NCBI RefSeq assembly: GCF_009765375.1
Contig: NZ_VTOK01000008.1
Location: forward strand, 169,202-233,201
From: Alteribacillus sp. YIM 98480
GTDB lineage: Bacteria > Bacillota > Bacilli > Bacillales > Marinococcaceae
Reading direction: 5' to 3'
Length of the DNA: 64,000 bases
Part shown: positions 26,500 to 35,889 of the stretch, piece after piece
Position numbering within the stretch: position 1 is the stretch's first letter
Layout of the letters: every line of letters starts with the position of its first letter
Program-made: the position numbers and the translations under genes
The notes under the pieces: generated by a model
Told to the model about the DNA's origin: nothing
Seen by the model: the letters and a program-made list of their open reading frames with translations, nothing else
The model's database searches: none

Positions 26500-27420
26500 A
26501 TGCTCCCATTTTTTCGTAAAAAAGGAAACGGCAAACCAAAAATGGAAGGAAATGAAACGACCGTTTCTTCTGAAGAACTGTTAAATGAAACAAGCGAAAC
26601 AGACGACAGCGAGCAACAAGTAGAGACAGACTTGTCGATTCATCCTGAATGGACAATCTCCAAAGAAGACCAATATTCCTTTCAGTTTTTGAACATGGAA
26701 TGCCCGCCGTTAAAACCGAATCAAATTTCGCTTTCGGGCATCAGCCTTCAGGAAGAAAAAGACGGGCAATATCAAGTTACTGCATTTATTCGCAACAGCT
26801 TAAATAAAACGATTAAACTTCACGAAACAACGTTAGTGCTGCTTGATAGTACAGACAAAGTACTTGGACGAAAAAAGATGGACTTGTCCGAGGCAGGAGA
26901 AATTCCAAGTAAAAGCAGCCGCCCTTGGAAATTTTCTTTTGCAGATACCGATTTATTTACAACCGAACTACCGAATGAGGGATGGAAACTGGCCTTTCAG
27001 CTTAAACCATCCTCCCGCAAACACAGTCTTTCTCTTGAAAACAGCTGGGAACAATCCCTGGCGGAAAAAGACAAAGTGAAACTGCAGGAAATGGTAGATA
27101 ACTTGACTCCTCCCAAACCTGGAGAAGTAAACTTTATGGGGTTAAAAGCCCTTCGAAAAGAAAACGGAGACCTCCACGTTACGATGCTCATCCGTAACGG
27201 CAGCAGTAAAAATATTAATCTGGAACAAATTCCTCTGCAAGTAGAAGATGCAAGCGGCGAAACCATTGCTAAAGGCGGGTTCACACTCGATAAATTTGAA
27301 GTAAAAGCAAACACGAGCAAACCATGGACCTTTATTTTCCCGCAAGAGCTTGTAAGTGACGAAGAAATTGACTTGAGCAGCTGGAAGGCGTACCCGGTTC
27401 AAAAAAATAAAAACCATTAA
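26500..27420 (+). CDS. slaP: Accessory Sec system S-layer assembly protein SlaP
   Basis: 306 residues, translated from a ribosome site (AGAGGTG) at the end of secA2. No signal peptide; the N-terminus is basic, then acidic. Two copies of the SLAP domain are visible, near residues 50-160 and 180-300, each with an FMG/LSGIS start, a strand such as VTAFIRNSLNKTIKL or VTMLIRNGSSKNINL, and a closing P-W-F-F (RPWKFSF, KPWTFIF). In B. anthracis the SecA2 partner SlaP is needed for efficient S-layer protein secretion. Gene order secA2-slaP is the same here. Confidence 0.9.
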   Translation: MLPFFRKKGNGKPKMEGNETTVSSEELLNETSETDDSEQQVETDLSIHPEWTISKEDQYSFQFLNMECPPLKPNQISLSGISLQEEKDGQYQVTAFIRNSLNKTIKLHETTLVLLDSTDKVLGRKKMDLSEAGEIPSKSSRPWKFSFADTDLFTTELPNEGWKLAFQLKPSSRKHSLSLENSWEQSLAEKDKVKLQEMVDNLTPPKPGEVNFMGLKALRKENGDLHVTMLIRNGSSKNINLEQIPLQVEDASGETIAKGGFTLDKFEVKANTSKPWTFIFPQELVSDEEIDLSSWKAYPVQKNKNH

Positions 27421-27462
27421 AAACAAAAGAACAAATCCCTGAAAATAGAAAAGCAAAAAAGT

Positions 27463-27497
27463 AACCCCTTCCGTCTTATGCAGGCAGAAGGGGTTTT
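27463..27497 (+). terminator. Terminator of secA2-slaP
   Basis: AACCCCTTC ... GAAGGGGTTTT, 40 bases after the slaP stop. Confidence 0.8.
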
Positions 27498-27653
27498 ATA
27501 TGAATAGGAGAAACCGTGATATAGGGGTGTGCACTTTTGTATTTATGAGTAAAGCTATTTTTGATTTGATCATATTTTTGTCTTTTATGAACCGTTTTCG
27601 AAAATGTTTGTTCCCAATATGCTTCAGATGTATTCTCGGCCCCACAATGAAGT

Positions 27654-27684
27654 AAAAAAGCTCCTGACGATATGGCCAGGAGCA
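27654..27684 (-). terminator. Terminator of the phosphodiester glycosidase gene
   Basis: Minus-strand GCTCCTGG ... CAGGAGC followed by six T. Confidence 0.8.
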
Positions 27685-27696
27685 ATTCATTATTTT

Positions 27697-29916
27697 TTAT
27701 AAATCTTCTAACGCTCGTTTCATAAATGTCGCGAATTGCGCTCGTGTAACAGCTTCTCCGGGACGGAAACTGCCATCACTGCCGCGGCCTATGTCATGCG
27801 CAGCCAGTGCCTCTATTTCTTCATACGCCCAGTAATCTGAATCAACATCATTAAATGTGTTTGCAGGCTCGCTCTTTAGATCAAAAGCCCGGGCGAGAAT
27901 TACAGCCATCTGAGCACGAGTCAGATCTCCGTTCGGACGGAAGGAATCACCATCCCCGCGCATTAAATCTTCATCTGCTACCGTTGCTATAACAGAATAA
28001 GCGTGAAAATCTTGATCTACATCTGTAAATCCAGGATCCGGACGATCATTCCGGTCAAAATCGAATGATCTAGAAAGCATGCTTGCTGCTTGAGAACGTT
28101 TCAATTTCATGCCGGGACGGTATGTTCCATCTTCATAACCGCTCACAATCTCACGTTCTGCAAGGTATTCAATTTCACTTGCTGCCCAGTAATCATGGCT
28201 GACGTCGCTAAACATAGCCGGTGCAGTAACTTGAACGGGTATTTCTTTTTCATTTCCAGCCAATTTTGCAGTAATGGTGCCGGAACCTTTTTCACTGCTA
28301 GCTGTAAATCGGCCATTGCTGTTAATGGTACCTATATCACCGCTTACTTCCCATTCTATCCGTGAGGAGTCAAATAACAACTTTTCTCCGTTAGATAGTT
28401 CCGGACTTGCTGACAATGATACGGTTTCTCCCGTGCCAATATTTACTTGAGAATGCGATAGATTCCAAGACTCAAACGTATCGGTTACTTTTACAGACGT
28501 TGACCCTACTTGACTTCCATTAAAATTCGCTTGAATACGTCCTTCTCCTGCCTCTTCTGCTGTAAAAGTGGTACCGCTCATGGAGCCTGTATTATTGCTG
28601 ACATCCCAGCTGATTTCACTTTCATTTACGTCTACAGGATTATAATATTTATCCATGCCATAGGAATAATACATATCTATCTCATGGCCGACAAGCAATG
28701 TGCCGCTTTCTCTAGAGAGAATAAGACGTGATAAGTCAGAAGTTGGCGCCGTACTTACTGCCTGAAGAGTAGAAGATACCGAACGTTCGCTTCCTGCAGA
28801 AAGATTGTTCATAACACTTGCAAACTCATCTCCATGATTTCTTGCTACTAATGTAGTTGAACCGCCGCCATCAAAATTCAACGCTCGATCTGCACCTAAG
28901 CTTTTCATATAGTTTGCCAGTTCACCGATGTCTGCCCGATCTAAAGTGACCATATACGCTTTATCGCCGGAAGCATCCACACCTACTGCTGTGCGGGCCG
29001 TTTTTGACGTATAGCGCCAGCTGTTTGGATCCATTGTAATATCTACTTCACCATTGCGAACGAGTTGAGGGCCGCTCCCTAGAATAAAGGAAGCGTCTTT
29101 CCAGCGATCATTAATAGATGCCCCGACTGTAATAGAGTCGCCTGCTTTTACATCTTTTAATTGATCATACTTCCCCCCGTTAGCAGAAAGGACAAATCCA
29201 TCAGACGGTATACGTGTATTCCCATTTTCACTGTAATCACGCACTTCTGAAACGGTTCCACTGATTTCATCGCCGAACGAGAAGTTTCCAGGACTCCCTG
29301 AAGCGTTTTCCACCACAATTTCTATTCCATATGCATTGGTGCCTGTCCGATTATTTATGTAAGAAGGAGTAAACAATACCGCTTCATTTTCGCGGCGGGT
29401 GTTATTAATATTATTTACACTCACCGATTTTCCGTTCACTTCGGCTAGAACCCTGGCATCATATTCCCCAATGGAAACTTTACCATTGCTTCTTTCTCCA
29501 AACACAATCGGTTCACTCCGGTAGTGCTGTCTGCCATCCGAAATTTGTCCGAAACTAATAATCTCGTTATCTTTAGTGATAATACTAAAAGGCAGCTGAC
29601 TAGAGCCTGCGCCCATATCAAAAAAAGAAGCATTGATCGCGCCTACTACTCTATTACCTTCTGTAGAAGCGTTCCTTGCCTGTTGTGATGTCGTTTGCAG
29701 CTGATTAAGCGGGTCAGGCACCCCGATATCAAGTTTACTATGTTCATCTGTTAAATCGACAGTTAACACACTTGCTCCAGCACTCGAATCACTATTATAT
29801 GACACTCCCGGCCCCACTTGAAACGACGCAGCTCCGGCGCCTTGAGCTGCCGTAAAAAACAGCGTCATTGAAAGCGCAGCAGTAACCCCGCGTTTCATTA
29901 CATTCTTTACATTCAT
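27697..29916 (-). CDS. SLH-anchored phosphodiester glycosidase (NAGPA family)
   Basis: 739 residues: signal peptide (about 1-28), NAGPA domain (about 40-390) with the family signature RALNFDGGGSTTLV and GAINASFFD, two Ig-like (Big_2-type) regions (about 400-560), and three SLH modules (about 565-739). NAGPA-type enzymes remove N-acetylglucosamine from phosphodiesters; bacterial relatives act on wall teichoic acid or on phosphodiester-linked sugars. Held at the pyruvylated polymer layer, this protein could trim or remodel the same wall polymer or a teichoic acid; substrate not known. The start is ATG with GGGAGAGGA upstream. Confidence 0.88.
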   Translation of the reverse strand: MNVKNVMKRGVTAALSMTLFFTAAQGAGAASFQVGPGVSYNSDSSAGASVLTVDLTDEHSKLDIGVPDPLNQLQTTSQQARNASTEGNRVVGAINASFFDMGAGSSQLPFSIITKDNEIISFGQISDGRQHYRSEPIVFGERSNGKVSIGEYDARVLAEVNGKSVSVNNINNTRRENEAVLFTPSYINNRTGTNAYGIEIVVENASGSPGNFSFGDEISGTVSEVRDYSENGNTRIPSDGFVLSANGGKYDQLKDVKAGDSITVGASINDRWKDASFILGSGPQLVRNGEVDITMDPNSWRYTSKTARTAVGVDASGDKAYMVTLDRADIGELANYMKSLGADRALNFDGGGSTTLVARNHGDEFASVMNNLSAGSERSVSSTLQAVSTAPTSDLSRLILSRESGTLLVGHEIDMYYSYGMDKYYNPVDVNESEISWDVSNNTGSMSGTTFTAEEAGEGRIQANFNGSQVGSTSVKVTDTFESWNLSHSQVNIGTGETVSLSASPELSNGEKLLFDSSRIEWEVSGDIGTINSNGRFTASSEKGSGTITAKLAGNEKEIPVQVTAPAMFSDVSHDYWAASEIEYLAEREIVSGYEDGTYRPGMKLKRSQAASMLSRSFDFDRNDRPDPGFTDVDQDFHAYSVIATVADEDLMRGDGDSFRPNGDLTRAQMAVILARAFDLKSEPANTFNDVDSDYWAYEEIEALAAHDIGRGSDGSFRPGEAVTRAQFATFMKRALEDL

Positions 29917-30043
29917 TTTTCTAAATCCTCTCCCAATATGTAAAATCTTATGAAACTATGAAATAAACACTAATAGTAGAATATTCCAACTGTCGGATTC
30001 TGTCAATTCGATCAGAATAATTGGGAAAAAAGATACAGGTACC

Positions 30044-30380
30044 TAAGAAAAGCGCAAGCGCCCTGGTCAGCCGCGACAGGTTCTGGAGCTTTCGCGCAGG
30101 GTCGTCTGTGACCCGGAGTCGAAAGGGAAGACATAAGACGTTCAGCTTATTTTAATGAACTTCTACTAAAATCGCACACGTCCTGTGTGCAACGTAGAAG
30201 TCACCACATCGTGTGGAAGTACGTCCTGTGACAACGCTGAACTGGCTTGCACAGGAGGTGTTGACTTTTGCGTTGCGACAGGACGTCGCGGTTTTAGCAA
30301 AAGTTCCTCTTTATCGTGTGCGCCTGAGCGGCTGGGCGCTGAAGCTAGACATCAAAAACGCCAACTATTTATAATTTCTT
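30044..30380. repeat. Mosaic intergenic element, long form (copy 2, family A)
   Basis: Begins TAAGAAAAGCGCAAGCGCCC and ends near GACATCAAAAACGCCAACT...TTTCTT. Almost the same sequence lies at 45257-45652, which has an extra insert. The 94-codon frame inside (30185-30466) has the same peptide in the other copy and belongs to the element, not to a gene. Confidence 0.8.
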
Positions 30381-30469
30381 CTCTGTTAAAAAAAGAAACG
30401 CTAGAAATGAAAAATGATAGTTGTTTCAGAGATTATCTCGCTTGGTTAGGCGCTTTGTTTCTCTGATTC

Positions 30470-31005
30470 AGCGCTTTGGGCCACTGCTTCGGCTCTTATC
30501 CTTCCTTGTTTTCAGCACTCTCTTCCTCTTTCGGCGCTTCTCCTTCCCCTTTTCAGCTCTTCCTTCCTTGTTTTCAGCACTTCTTCCTCTTTCGGCGCTT
30601 CTTGTTTCAGCTTCAGCTCTTTCTTTCTCTCTTTCAGCGCTTCTCCTCCCCCTTTTCAGCTCTTCCTTCCTTGTTTTCAGCACTCTCTTCCTCTTTCGGC
30701 GCTTCTTGTTTCAGCTTCAGCTCTTTCTTTCTCTCTTTCGGCGCTTCTCCTCCCCCTTTTCAGCTCTTCCTTCCTTATTTTCAGCACTTCTTCCTCTTTC
30801 GGCGCTTCTTGTTTCAGCTTCAGCTCTTCGCTTCTCCTCCCTCTTTTCAGCTCTTCCTTCCTTATTTTCAGCACTTCTTCCTCTTTCGGCGCCTCGCTTC
30901 GGCTTCAGCTCTTTCTTTCAATCTTTCAGCGCTTCGGTCCCTGGTTCCAGCTCTTCTCCTCTTGCATTCAGCTCTTCATGCCGCTTTTTCAGATCTTCCT
31001 TTATT
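30470..31005 (-). repeat. Degenerate GA-rich repeat array (relative of 17077-17766)
   Basis: On the minus strand the array starts with KEDLKKRHEELNAR, then GEELEPGTEALKD and a stop. The same GAAGAGCTGAA and GAAGCGCTGAAA units continue downstream but in changing frames, so the long frame seen at 17077-17766 is broken here. Like that array it begins directly after the terminator of a surface-protein gene (CotH). It may be a decayed relative, or both may be non-coding repeats. Confidence 0.6.
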
Positions 31006-31010
31006 GACCC

Positions 31011-31046
31011 AAAAAAAGTCAGAAAGCTGGGCTTCCTGACTTTTTC
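31011..31046 (-). terminator. Terminator of the CotH gene
   Basis: AAAGTCAGGAAGC ... GCTTTCTGACTTTTTTT on the minus strand. Confidence 0.85.
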
Positions 31047-31060
31047 TTGTTCTGTTTTCC

Positions 31061-34000
31061 TTATTGTATAACTTCGAAACTGTCGATGTGAACGCGGTGA
31101 TTCACCGCATCCTCATGGAGGTTTCCGCTCACTGTAATTGTTAAGGTGTGCGTGCCATCCTCTAATCCTTCGACGCTGTATAATTCTTTGTTAAAAATAG
31201 CTTCTTCTGCGTAAGTATCTACTTCCATTTTTTCTCCATCTACTTCGATTTCTGCGATTCCTTGAGTGACTCCTTCATAACCAAACCAGCGGATGCCTGT
31301 ACCTTTAAAAGTAATTTCTATTTTATCTCCAGCTATGTCGCTAAATGCAGCTGTTCCTTCATGGTGTTCTTCATTCGTGCTTTCCTGCCAGCTTCCTTCA
31401 TACTGTGCAGCGGGATGATCCTCATTATAGACACGAGCTTCATCCGCTGGATCTATTACTTTTACTCTCGCCATAGCGGTTACTTCGTTATTATCATTGT
31501 GAATGGTCAGCAGTCCTTCCCCAGCTCCTTCAGCGGTGAATTGTTCCCCGTCCGTCTCACCTAAGTCTGGGTTGCTGATGGAAGCATAAGCCCCTTCCAC
31601 ATTTGTTTCTTCAGACCAATTGATGGTTTCACCAGATTCTATAGTGATGTTTTCTTTTTGGACAGAAGAACCTGCGACTTGGATGGTGCCAATTGCTTCT
31701 CCGTCATTACTGGCAAGTTCGATTTCCGCATATCCGTCTGCCGATATAACCAACCTGCCGTCTTCATCAACAGCGGCAGCATCTGAATCACTCGACGAAA
31801 GTTTAGCCGGCTTTTTGTCCACTCTAATTTCAAGTGGAACCCCTGTTAAATAAGTGCCTTCCCATTGCCCGTTCTCTAGCGGTACTTCTTCTCCATAGAT
31901 TTCTACATTATGCTCTCCATCAATGTTAAATGTAAGATCAGCGTATCCATCTAATTGTAGATAATCCATTAAATGAGCGTACATGTAGTCATCACGTACT
32001 TGACCAAATTGTCTCATCACTTCAACATTTTCGTGCCATTTTTCCATGCTTTCTGGTTCGTCCCAGCGGTCAATGTTTTTCTCCATTTCAGGTTCATACA
32101 TTGCTTCAAACTCTGAGAGCTTCTCTGTTACAATCTTATCGTCAAAATGAGTGTTCAAATAATGAGCAAACTTGCCGGCAAACTGAGCCCGAAACTCTTC
32201 ATTTTTAAGCAGCGTGCGTAAAAGAAACGTTGCCCAATCAGGGTTAGGCCAGCTGTCATTTCCTTCTTCTGTGGCAAAATGTAGTGTGTGGTGAGCTGCC
32301 GTTTCACTCACACCAGCCAAATCAAAACCAAAATCCAGATCAAACACCGTCCAGCGCCATTTGCCATTTGGCTTTTCCCGCCAGTAACGGTTATTATTTG
32401 CCGGCCAGTCCGTGTTCCTTACGTAAATCTCAGCGATATTATAATCAATAAAGTTATTAATATCCATTTGTTCTTTGACCTGTGCATACACTTGTGGATC
32501 GGTTATATCATTATGCTCCATGTATGAAAGCATTTTTTGATAGTGGCGGTTGTCGCCTTCTCTGACATTGGCGTTATTTTCTAGATATTCAAGATCCTCT
32601 TCTAAGACGCCTAATTTATATTCAAAATAATGTTTGTCAATGCGTTCTCTTAGATTATAAATTCCCCAATACTCTCCATTCAAGTACAAGTTAGAAGGTC
32701 TAAATGCTTGTTTTTCTACATCAAATCCAGTAATAAGCTCTTGCAAAAAGGCATCCCGAAAGACCGTGTCATCCCAGTCATTACCTGAATTGCGGAGAAG
32801 AAGCCGATTATATTCACTATCATCCTCGCTTTCAAAAATAGGATAACTGAATGTATTTTCACTATCATAATCAGAGCGGCCGTATAAACGGAATGATTTT
32901 TTTGGATAGTAGCGGCTTGTATTGCCGTGAAGCCTCACGCCCGCCTGCTGGTGTATCATATTCGTGCCGTCCGGCTTGTACATTTCTACGCTTACTTCTC
33001 GTTCCCATTGGTCGCCGCTCTGGGCATAATTCGCCGTTTCTTCCGGATTCTCAGCATCCTCATCGTAATTTACACCTTCTGTATAGATGCCGTTCGCTTC
33101 TCCGAAAAAATCATCTGGGTTTCCTGCGATAGATACAACCGGAAATGTACTCTCTTCTCCAATAATGTACGTATTAGAAACCATTTCTCCTGCGTTTCCA
33201 TATTGATCAAAAAACTTCGCTTTCACGACCGTTGTTTCATCCACCTCTATCGGGTCCGTGTATGATTCGGATTCTTCATTTGGCTCACTGCCATCTGTTG
33301 TATAACGTATTGTCCCTGGTTCTTCTTCCATCAGCTGCTCTAGTTCAACTGTTTGAGGAGAACTATAAAAACCTCCCTCTTGATTGAAAACAAGTGCAAG
33401 CTCCGGTTTATCAATATCCATGTTGTCAACTTGTTCAAACAGTGGAATGAAATCTTTCATATTGACACCTGGATTCCCTTCTACGTATAGTCTCTCTGTT
33501 AGATGAGGGAGCTCAAACACCGGTGAAAAGTCTTGAATGGCGTTATGCCGTAAATTAATATCTTCCAATTTATTCAAATGAGATAATACAGATATATCCT
33601 CAATATGATTATTACGTACATTTAATTTCCGCAATTCCACCATATTTTCTAAGGGTTCTATTGACGTAATGCTGTTGCCTCTCACATTTAAGTCCTGTAA
33701 AGTCGTCATGTGGGCAATGGCTTCTACATCCTTAATACCAGTTTCTCTCAAATCAAGGCTTCGCATTCTTTCCATTTTTTCGAGAACTGCTACATCTTCC
33801 ACGTGATTTCCTCGAAGGTTAAGGTCTTCTAAGTATATTAATTCCTCCAGCGGATCAATATCTTCGATCCGATTTCCTTCTAAATTTAAATCCCTCACGG
33901 TAATTAGTTTTTCTATTCCTTCTAAGGATTCAATCCCGCTGTAACTTAGATCAATCGAATCGACTTCTTGTAAATCTTCTTGTCTAACCGGCCCTTCAGG

Positions 34001-34150
34001 CTGGTCTAACGCTTCCCGGACCGCCGTCTCTAAATTTTCATCTGCAAAATGCACAGTGCTGTCGTCAGCTATGATAAATGCAATAAAACCGATGACCACA
34101 GCGATCGGGATCAGCAGCAATGCTGCTCCTTTTGAATGTTTACGGTTCAA
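31061..34150 (-). CDS. Surface LRR protein with CotH kinase-like domain
   Basis: 1029 residues from TTG at 34150 (AGAGGGA upstream). One N-terminal membrane helix (about 8-28) without a clear cleavage site suggests membrane anchoring. Six internalin-type 22-residue leucine-rich repeats (about 75-225), a chitobiase-C-terminal-like Ig domain (about 245-335, TIRYTTDGSEPNEESESYTD), then the CotH domain (about 340-700): RLHGNTSRYYPKKSFRLYG, LLRNSGNDWDDTVFRDAF and TVFDLDFGF. The C-terminal 300 residues are beta-rich with a possible carbohydrate-binding segment. In spores CotH phosphorylates coat proteins; related exported CotH proteins may act outside the cell. Divergent to the VTC/DUF4956 genes, a pairing seen elsewhere. 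No SLH module. Confidence 0.85.
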   Translation of the reverse strand: MNRKHSKGAALLLIPIAVVIGFIAFIIADDSTVHFADENLETAVREALDQPEGPVRQEDLQEVDSIDLSYSGIESLEGIEKLITVRDLNLEGNRIEDIDPLEELIYLEDLNLRGNHVEDVAVLEKMERMRSLDLRETGIKDVEAIAHMTTLQDLNVRGNSITSIEPLENMVELRKLNVRNNHIEDISVLSHLNKLEDINLRHNAIQDFSPVFELPHLTERLYVEGNPGVNMKDFIPLFEQVDNMDIDKPELALVFNQEGGFYSSPQTVELEQLMEEEPGTIRYTTDGSEPNEESESYTDPIEVDETTVVKAKFFDQYGNAGEMVSNTYIIGEESTFPVVSIAGNPDDFFGEANGIYTEGVNYDEDAENPEETANYAQSGDQWEREVSVEMYKPDGTNMIHQQAGVRLHGNTSRYYPKKSFRLYGRSDYDSENTFSYPIFESEDDSEYNRLLLRNSGNDWDDTVFRDAFLQELITGFDVEKQAFRPSNLYLNGEYWGIYNLRERIDKHYFEYKLGVLEEDLEYLENNANVREGDNRHYQKMLSYMEHNDITDPQVYAQVKEQMDINNFIDYNIAEIYVRNTDWPANNNRYWREKPNGKWRWTVFDLDFGFDLAGVSETAAHHTLHFATEEGNDSWPNPDWATFLLRTLLKNEEFRAQFAGKFAHYLNTHFDDKIVTEKLSEFEAMYEPEMEKNIDRWDEPESMEKWHENVEVMRQFGQVRDDYMYAHLMDYLQLDGYADLTFNIDGEHNVEIYGEEVPLENGQWEGTYLTGVPLEIRVDKKPAKLSSSDSDAAAVDEDGRLVISADGYAEIELASNDGEAIGTIQVAGSSVQKENITIESGETINWSEETNVEGAYASISNPDLGETDGEQFTAEGAGEGLLTIHNDNNEVTAMARVKVIDPADEARVYNEDHPAAQYEGSWQESTNEEHHEGTAAFSDIAGDKIEITFKGTGIRWFGYEGVTQGIAEIEVDGEKMEVDTYAEEAIFNKELYSVEGLEDGTHTLTITVSGNLHEDAVNHRVHIDSFEVIQ

Positions 34151-34425
34151 AATGTGGTCCCTCTCTTTCCTTTTCTAAATTGCGTATATCAATCATTAAA
34201 AATCTTGGCTTGTCGCAAAAGTCGTAGTTTTGCTTATACTTTAATCCTTTTAATAAAGTTAAACTCTCCAATAGTATTCAAGAGCGAGGCGCTGCCTTCT
34301 ACCATGAAAAAGCATTTAGCTCGAAAATTGTATAATCTCGTTTAATATTGGTTAACTAATTTGACTGTGTTTCTAAAATGTTTGTTTTCATACAAAAATC
34401 TCGGCTTACCGGTATGTAAAGGATG

Positions 34426-34505
34426 CTGCCTAAAATTCCGTATCCAGCGGCAACGGCGGCATTAGTATGTCCTGTACGTTGAATGCCAAAGTTTTGCTTC
34501 CTGTT
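34426..34505. repeat. Short repeat with TNAAV coding look (copy 1)
   Basis: Minus-strand reading gives QNFGIQRTGHTNAAVAAGYG; a similar stretch at 53520-53590 reads NYGMSRTECTNAAVTKHAA. The rest of the 34151-34779 gap is AT-rich; it presumably holds the divergent promoters of the CotH and VTC genes, but I see no clear boxes and no other gene. Confidence 0.4.
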
Positions 34506-34779
34506 TGCCAATAAAATTCTTTTTACCTTCTTTACAATGGAACAAACTATATTATAGCAGACTACATCATCTTCAAACAGAGTCGTTTCTGCAATGCAAA
34601 GACACTTCATTATGCACTTCCTAAAAATTTAAAAATGTGCATCATGTACCATGTCACTATTGATTTTTACATGATATAATTTTAATATTGTAAAGCTTTT
34701 GTTAATGTTTGATTAATTATGTAAATAGTATTACCGATATAAACGCTGTAAAGGTTTACTAAAAGGATGGTGAAGGAAG

Positions 34780-35559
34780 ATGCTTTCAAATGAAATTTTT
34801 CAAAGGTATGAATTAAAGTATCTTATCCCATTTGAAAAATACCAGGAAATTGCAAAAGAACTCACGGCAAATGATAAAATGCGCTACGACAAATTCGGTG
34901 ATGGCTTTGGCTGTTACAATATCGTAAGCCTTTATTTTGATTCGGATGATAAGAAAATTTATTATGAAACCCGCAATAAATTAAGGTTCCGCCAGAAGCT
35001 TCGTCTCCGTGTTTATGATGATGCCACCATAAACAGCCCTTCCTTTTTGGAAATTAAACAAAAGTTTAACAAGGTGGTTAATAAGCGCAGAACCAAAATA
35101 AAATTAGCAGACGCCTATGAATATTTGAAATATGGTAATCAACAAGGTGATTTACGAGATTATGAACCTTCTAACCCGCAGATTATGAACGAAGTAGAAT
35201 CGTTTCGCAGCTTGTACGGTTTAAAGCCGCGAGTTGTAGTAAGCTATGACCGTCAGGCTTTTCACGGTGTAGAAGATTCTGATCTGCGCGTAACCTTTGA
35301 TTATAATTTGATGGCACGGGATAATAACCTTCACATTGAGGACGGTCCGGAAGGCACTAATTTTGTTAATCCTAACTTAGTCGTTATGGAAGTCAAAGTT
35401 TCACAAAGTGTTCCTTTTTGGTTATCAAGAATGCTAAGTGAATTTGAATGTCCGCGGCGCAGTGTCTCTAAATTCTGTACTAGTATTGATCTTATGGAAG
35501 AAATGCAGCAGTCCCGCGAGCAATCTGTAAATGAAAACCTTACGTCTTTAATTGTATAA
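34780..35559 (+). CDS. VTC-domain protein (polyphosphate polymerase type)
   Basis: 259 residues, essentially one VTC domain in the triphosphate-tunnel superfamily. Visible: FQRYELKYLIP at the start (Lys in the Glu-x-Lys position), VSLYFDSDDKKIYYETRN, RQKLRLRVYDD (Arg-rich strand), SFLEIKQKFN, VVSYDRQAFHG, VTFDYN, VVMEVKVSQSVPFWL and a C-terminal SVSKFCTSIDL. In yeast this domain polymerises ATP-derived polyphosphate; bacterial stand-alone copies are thought to make or bind polyphosphate. Good ribosome site (GGTGAAGGAAG). It lies on the same strand as the DUF4956 membrane protein, with which it probably forms a membrane unit; CotH is divergent. Confidence 0.9.
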   Translation: MLSNEIFQRYELKYLIPFEKYQEIAKELTANDKMRYDKFGDGFGCYNIVSLYFDSDDKKIYYETRNKLRFRQKLRLRVYDDATINSPSFLEIKQKFNKVVNKRRTKIKLADAYEYLKYGNQQGDLRDYEPSNPQIMNEVESFRSLYGLKPRVVVSYDRQAFHGVEDSDLRVTFDYNLMARDNNLHIEDGPEGTNFVNPNLVVMEVKVSQSVPFWLSRMLSEFECPRRSVSKFCTSIDLMEEMQQSREQSVNENLTSLIV

Positions 35560-35751
35560 AAACGGCTTGCTGCCAAAAAGAATATTGCAAGAAACGCTTT
35601 CAAAACCTATAATGTAAAATGGATTAAAAATTCTTGTATCAGGTCAAGCTCCTGCTTTATACAAAAACTCAGTTTGCAAATGTCTTATACGTACATGGCT
35701 GCATAAAGATTACAAAACTTTGATATACTTTCTGAACAGTATCAAAAACGG

Positions 35752-35822
35752 GGTTGTTTCAAAAGCTGAAGCGGAGGGAAAGCGCTGGTCTTTCCTGCCA
35801 GTCGGCTTCTTTTGAAACAGCC
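35752..35822. repeat. Hairpin element between VTC and DUF4956 genes
   Basis: GGTTGTTTCAAAAG ... CTTTTGAAACAGCC arms with a further GAAGC/GCTTC inside. No T-run follows, so it is not a typical terminator; it may be a dispersed hairpin repeat or stabilise the mRNA. The rest of the 35560-35889 gap shows no gene. Confidence 0.5.
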
Positions 35823-35889
35823 TCCTCCTTTTGTGTAACGAATGAACCAATATAACAATATTTCACGGACTTTTTAGAGGAGAATTCTC

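Noticed and set aside
30185..30466. 94-codon plus-strand frame with many Cys and Ser
   Set aside because: The same peptide lies in the element copy at 45454-45723; it is part of the dispersed repeat and lacks a ribosome site.
30421..31071. 216-codon plus-strand Phe/Leu/Ser-rich frame
   Set aside because: Antisense of the second GA-rich array; open only because the repeat lacks stop triplets, and it crosses the CotH terminator.
34356..34610. 84-codon minus-strand frame
   Set aside because: No good start; its protein-like part is the TNAAV repeat shared with 53520-53590, so a gene is not supported.
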